Positions 61,660 through 64,000 of a stretch of DNA of 64,000 nt are shown one piece after another; the stretch's first letter is position 1, and the number at the start of each line of letters is the position of its first letter. The stretch is from Phycicoccus sonneratiae (GTDB lineage Bacteria; Actinomycetota; Actinomycetes; Actinomycetales; Dermatophilaceae). A model generated the notes under the pieces. It was not told the DNA's origin. It searched no databases and saw only the letters and a list, made by a program, of their open reading frames with translations. The DNA lies in assembly GCF_016887965.1 (NCBI RefSeq), contig NZ_JAFDVD010000008.1:124001-188000 (forward strand), read 5' to 3'. The translations under genes and the position numbers were made by a program.

Positions 61660-62622
61660 TCACCGGGCGCGCAGCCGACGGGCCGTCTCGACCTGGTCCC
61701 ACACGGTGACGACGACGACGCCGACCGTCATCGAGACGCGCAGGTCGCGGGCGGCCGTGGTCCAGCCCCCCTCGACGAGGGCCCGCAGGAACCCGTCGTC
61801 GAAGAGCCGGTCGGTCTGCAGCAGCCAGAGGAGCAGGCCGCCGACCGCGAGGTCGAGGACCACGCCGACCGCCGCCGTGCGCCACGTCCACCGCCGGGCC
61901 CGGTAGGCCACGACGACGAGGACGGCCTGGGCGGCGAAGAGCGCGAGGAGCGTCGGCAGCCACCCCGACCAGAGGTCCGGGTCGAGGACGGGGACGGCCT
62001 CCCCGTCGAGGCGCACCGGCGAGCTCGTCTGCTGCCAGACGATCGCCAGCGCGAAGACGACGAGGCTGACGAGCGAGAACACCGTCTCCCCGCGGGAGAC
62101 CGCGTGGCGCCCACCGGGCGACTCCGGCAGCTGGTCCGGCGTCCAGCCGAGGACGCCCCGCCCCGGCTGGGTGCGCTCGAGGACGGCGAAGACGAGCGTC
62201 GTCCAGAAGACGACGTGGACGGCGGTCGTCAGCGCGGCGAGGGCGGAGCCACCGAACGCCGGGCCGACCCCGCTCGTCGCGATGTCGTCGGTGAAGAGGC
62301 GCACGACGAGGGTGACGACCCAGACGAGCGGGACGACGACGGCGACGAGCACGGTGACGAGCCGGCGCCACTCGGGGTAGAGCGCCGGGCCGACGAGGTG
62401 CAGCGGTCGCCCCGTGTAGCCGGCCGCGAGGCGGATGGGGTCGCCGAGCTCGACGAGCACCTCGCGCTCGGCGTCCTCGCGGCTGGCGGTGGCCCCGGCG
62501 TCGAGGCGGGCCTCCACCATGTCCTCGATGGTGCCGCGCAGCTCTCGGTCGACGTCCTCGCGCTGGTCGTCCGCGAGTTCACGGACGGTGGCGGCGACAT
62601 AGCGGTCGGTGAGGGAGGTCAT
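61660..62622 (-). CDS. Membrane protein with permease prefix domain 1
   Basis: This 320-residue protein has an N-terminal permease-prefix-1 domain (YVAATVRELADDQREDVDRELRG with the REDAEREVLVELGDP segment) and about six membrane helices. Such proteins are regularly encoded after PadR regulators and resemble the HAAS/YhfC-like partners of antibiotic-response systems. It lies 22 bases after the padR stop and is probably controlled by it. The transported or sensed compound is unknown. Confidence 0.82.
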   Translation of the reverse strand: MTSLTDRYVAATVRELADDQREDVDRELRGTIEDMVEARLDAGATASREDAEREVLVELGDPIRLAAGYTGRPLHLVGPALYPEWRRLVTVLVAVVVPLVWVVTLVVRLFTDDIATSGVGPAFGGSALAALTTAVHVVFWTTLVFAVLERTQPGRGVLGWTPDQLPESPGGRHAVSRGETVFSLVSLVVFALAIVWQQTSSPVRLDGEAVPVLDPDLWSGWLPTLLALFAAQAVLVVVAYRARRWTWRTAAVGVVLDLAVGGLLLWLLQTDRLFDDGFLRALVEGGWTTAARDLRVSMTVGVVVVTVWDQVETARRLRAR

Positions 62623-62644
62623 GGTGTCGTCCTCTCGGTCGTGG

Positions 62645-62974
62645 TCAGGCGAGGTCGGTGATGGAGGCGTCGAGGGCGCGCCAGTCGGCGCGCAGCGCGG
62701 CGAGCACGTCCTCGCCGGCGGTGCTCGTCCGGTAGAACTTGCGCGGGCGCGACTCCTCGGTGTTCCACTCGGCGGTGAGCAGGCCCTGCTTCTCGAGGCG
62801 GCGCAGCAGCGGGTAGAGCGTGTTGGCGTCGACCTCGAACCCGGTGCGCGCCAACGACTCCAGCAGTGCGTAGCCGTACCCGGGCGTCCGCAGGCTGGCG
62901 AGCGCCGCGACGACGACGGTCCCCCGCCGCAGCTCCTGGAGGTGACCGGCCAGCACGCCGTCGTCGTCCGTCAT
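62645..62974 (-). CDS. PadR family transcriptional regulator
   Basis: This 109-residue regulator has the PadR winged helix (LRRGTVVVAALASLRTPGYGYALLESL, then VDANTLYPLLRRLEKQGLLTAEW and RKFYRTSTAGEDVLAAL) with a short C-terminal helix. The ATG at 62974 lies seven bases after a TATCGT -10 box, so the mRNA is probably leaderless; the longer frame begins inside the operator. A palindrome in the promoter implies autoregulation of the padR-membrane protein operon. Confidence 0.92.
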   Translation of the reverse strand: MTDDDGVLAGHLQELRRGTVVVAALASLRTPGYGYALLESLARTGFEVDANTLYPLLRRLEKQGLLTAEWNTEESRPRKFYRTSTAGEDVLAALRADWRALDASITDLA

Positions 62975-62981
62975 GACTGAC

Positions 62982-63011
62982 ACGATAGTGTGCGTCACAC
63001 ACTATCGTCAA
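62982..63011 (-). promoter_or_regulatory. padR promoter and palindromic operator
   Basis: On the minus strand TTGACG (63011-63006), 18 bases and TATCGT (62987-62982) form the promoter. The palindrome ACGATAGTGTG-N5-CACACTATCGT at 62982-63008 fills the space between the two boxes, a natural site for PadR. Confidence 0.75.
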
Positions 63012-63056
63012 CCACACAGGCTCCGGCCGGTGCGACCGGGGACGGGAGGTGGGCGG

Positions 63057-64000
63057 TCAGTCGCCGTGGCGGGCGCGGATGGCGACGAGCTCGAGGGCGT
63101 GGGCGTCGAGGGCGAGGTCCTCGTCGCTCACCGGGGTCCAGGGCGGGGTGGGCACGGCCCGCCGCCGGTCGTCGAGGCCGACGAACACGGTGCGGCAGTA
63201 GGTGGTCAGCTCGAGGGCGTCCTCGGCCGAGGTCGGGTCGCCGGAGCGGACGTGCACGCCGACGTGCATCGAGGTGCGGCCGGTGTGCAGCAGCCGGGCC
63301 TCGACCTCGACGAGGTGCCCGATGCGCAGCGGCCGGTAGAACCGCACTCCCCCGGTGAAGATCGCGACGTTGCCCGCGCTGCCGGTCCACTGCGTCGCGA
63401 GGACGTGGGCGGCCTCGTCGATCCAGCGCATGACGATGCCGCCGTGCACCTTGCCGCCCCAGTTGACGTCGGTGGGCGCGGCGAGGAAGCGCAGCGTGAC
63501 CCGGGGCGCCGTGCCGGCGTCGGAGTACACCTGCCCGGCCATCGCCGCCTCGACCTCGGCGCGCACGTCGGCCCGGCGCAGCGCCCAGGCCCGGGCGAGC
63601 TCATCGGCGGTCGTGCGCGGCACCAGCTCGGGCACGGGGGTGGAGCGGCCCGCGTCGTCGACGGCGACGAAGACGATGAGGCAGCGGGTGGCCGGTTCGA
63701 GGGTGCGGGTGCGCGGGCCCCCTGACGCGACGTCGACGCTGATGTGCATCGAGCTCCGGCCGGTGTGGACGACCCGGGCGGTGACCTCGACGAGGTCGCC
63801 CACCTCGACCGGACGGGTGAACCGGACGTTGCCGACGTAGGCGGTGACGCAGTACGTGCCGCTCCACCCGGCGGCGGCCGCGTAACCGGCCTTGTCGATC
63901 CACTCGAGCACCCGGCCCGCGGACACCGAGCCCGAGTGCCCCGCGTCGGTGGGCGCGGCGAGGAAGCGCAGGGTGATCTCGGCCGGAGGGTGCGCGCGCT
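63057..64000 (-). CDS. Acyl-CoA thioesterase with two hotdog domains (5' end outside window)
   Basis: The open frame continues past the window edge, so the N-terminus is missing. The visible 314 codons contain two tandem hotdog domains: ITLRFLAAPTDAGHSGSVSA with VLEWIDKAGYAAAAGW, and VTLRFLAAPTDVNWGGKVHG with IVMRWIDEAAHVLATQW. Each ends in HTGRSSMHISVDV or HTGRTSMHVGVHV. The second domain keeps the Asn/His pattern of active BACH/YciA-type acyl-CoA thioesterases, while the first has Ser in that place and may be structural. It hydrolyses acyl-CoA; chain length is unknown. Confidence 0.9.
   Translation of the reverse strand, partial: RAHPPAEITLRFLAAPTDAGHSGSVSAGRVLEWIDKAGYAAAAGWSGTYCVTAYVGNVRFTRPVEVGDLVEVTARVVHTGRSSMHISVDVASGGPRTRTLEPATRCLIVFVAVDDAGRSTPVPELVPRTTADELARAWALRRADVRAEVEAAMAGQVYSDAGTAPRVTLRFLAAPTDVNWGGKVHGGIVMRWIDEAAHVLATQWTGSAGNVAIFTGGVRFYRPLRIGHLVEVEARLLHTGRTSMHVGVHVRSGDPTSAEDALELTTYCRTVFVGLDDRRRAVPTPPWTPVSDEDLALDAHALELVAIRARHGD

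Overview
The window is about 73% G+C. Its gene content (furA-katG, comEA-comEC, leuS, the rne/rng-rplU-rpmA-obgE-proB block, proA, a nadD-rsfS block, lexA beside a LysM gene, a SAM-IV riboswitch) points to the chromosome of a high-GC actinobacterium. I infer a member of Micrococcales, possibly Intrasporangiaceae/Dermatophilaceae. I saw no transposase, phage gene or CRISPR array. Several genes have a TANNNT -10 box six or seven bases before the start codon, so leaderless transcription looks common here.

Layout. 1-3.9 kb: end of an ABC transporter ATPase gene, its TetR regulator, a GNAT enzyme, a zinc-free MDR reductase and an actinobacterial hypothetical gene, then a 0.94-kb stretch with no recognisable gene. 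4.9-6.2 kb: divergent LysM (ChiZ/DivS-type) and lexA genes sharing clustered SOS boxes, with a coupled leaderless small ORF before lexA. 6.2-8.9 kb: a RimK-type ligase with a fused TrkA_C domain, divergent from a RimB-like protease and an aspartoacylase-like enzyme. 8.9-11.4 kb: overlapping GNAT/sirtuin genes and a LysR regulator. 11.4-16.3 kb: comEC, comEA, plsY and degV. 17-23.2 kb: a two-component system, an Asp/His-rich secreted protein, and five overlapping genes (small secreted protein, ApbE flavin transferase, ferric-reductase-like membrane protein, NuoF-like flavoprotein, ferredoxin) that look like one electron-transfer module. 23.2-24.7 kb: a class V aminotransferase behind a SAM-IV riboswitch. 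24.8-30.7 kb: a polyamine-type ABC import operon ending in an amidohydrolase.

30.8-42.6 kb: leuS behind a leucine leader peptide and intrinsic terminator, membrane proteins, a nested palindromic element, a MarR gene overlapping a Baeyer-Villiger-type monooxygenase gene, glutathione peroxidase, a metallophosphoesterase, 3-methyladenine glycosylase and furA-katG. 42.7-49.9 kb: tRNA-Ala(GGC), a histidine phosphatase, rsfS, nadD, a possible structured ncRNA, a GT2 glycosyltransferase, proA, a pyridoxal kinase, a second nested palindromic element and proB. 49.9-56 kb: obgE, rpmA, rplU, RNase E/G and the TIGR03936 gene. 56-58 kb: an unusual pair, one gene encoding an EspC/WXG-like N-terminus fused to ten Asp-rich (thrombospondin-3-like) repeats. 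58-64 kb: a class III aminotransferase, a secreted S53 peptidase, a PadR-regulated membrane protein and a double-hotdog thioesterase cut by the window edge.

The best candidates for undescribed biology are the leuS leader-peptide attenuator, the lexA upstream ORF, the SAM-IV-controlled PLP enzyme, the 45-kb ncRNA candidate, the Asp-repeat gene pair, the flavin electron-transfer module and the two nested palindromic elements. All functional calls come from motifs and gene context read by eye; no database search was run.
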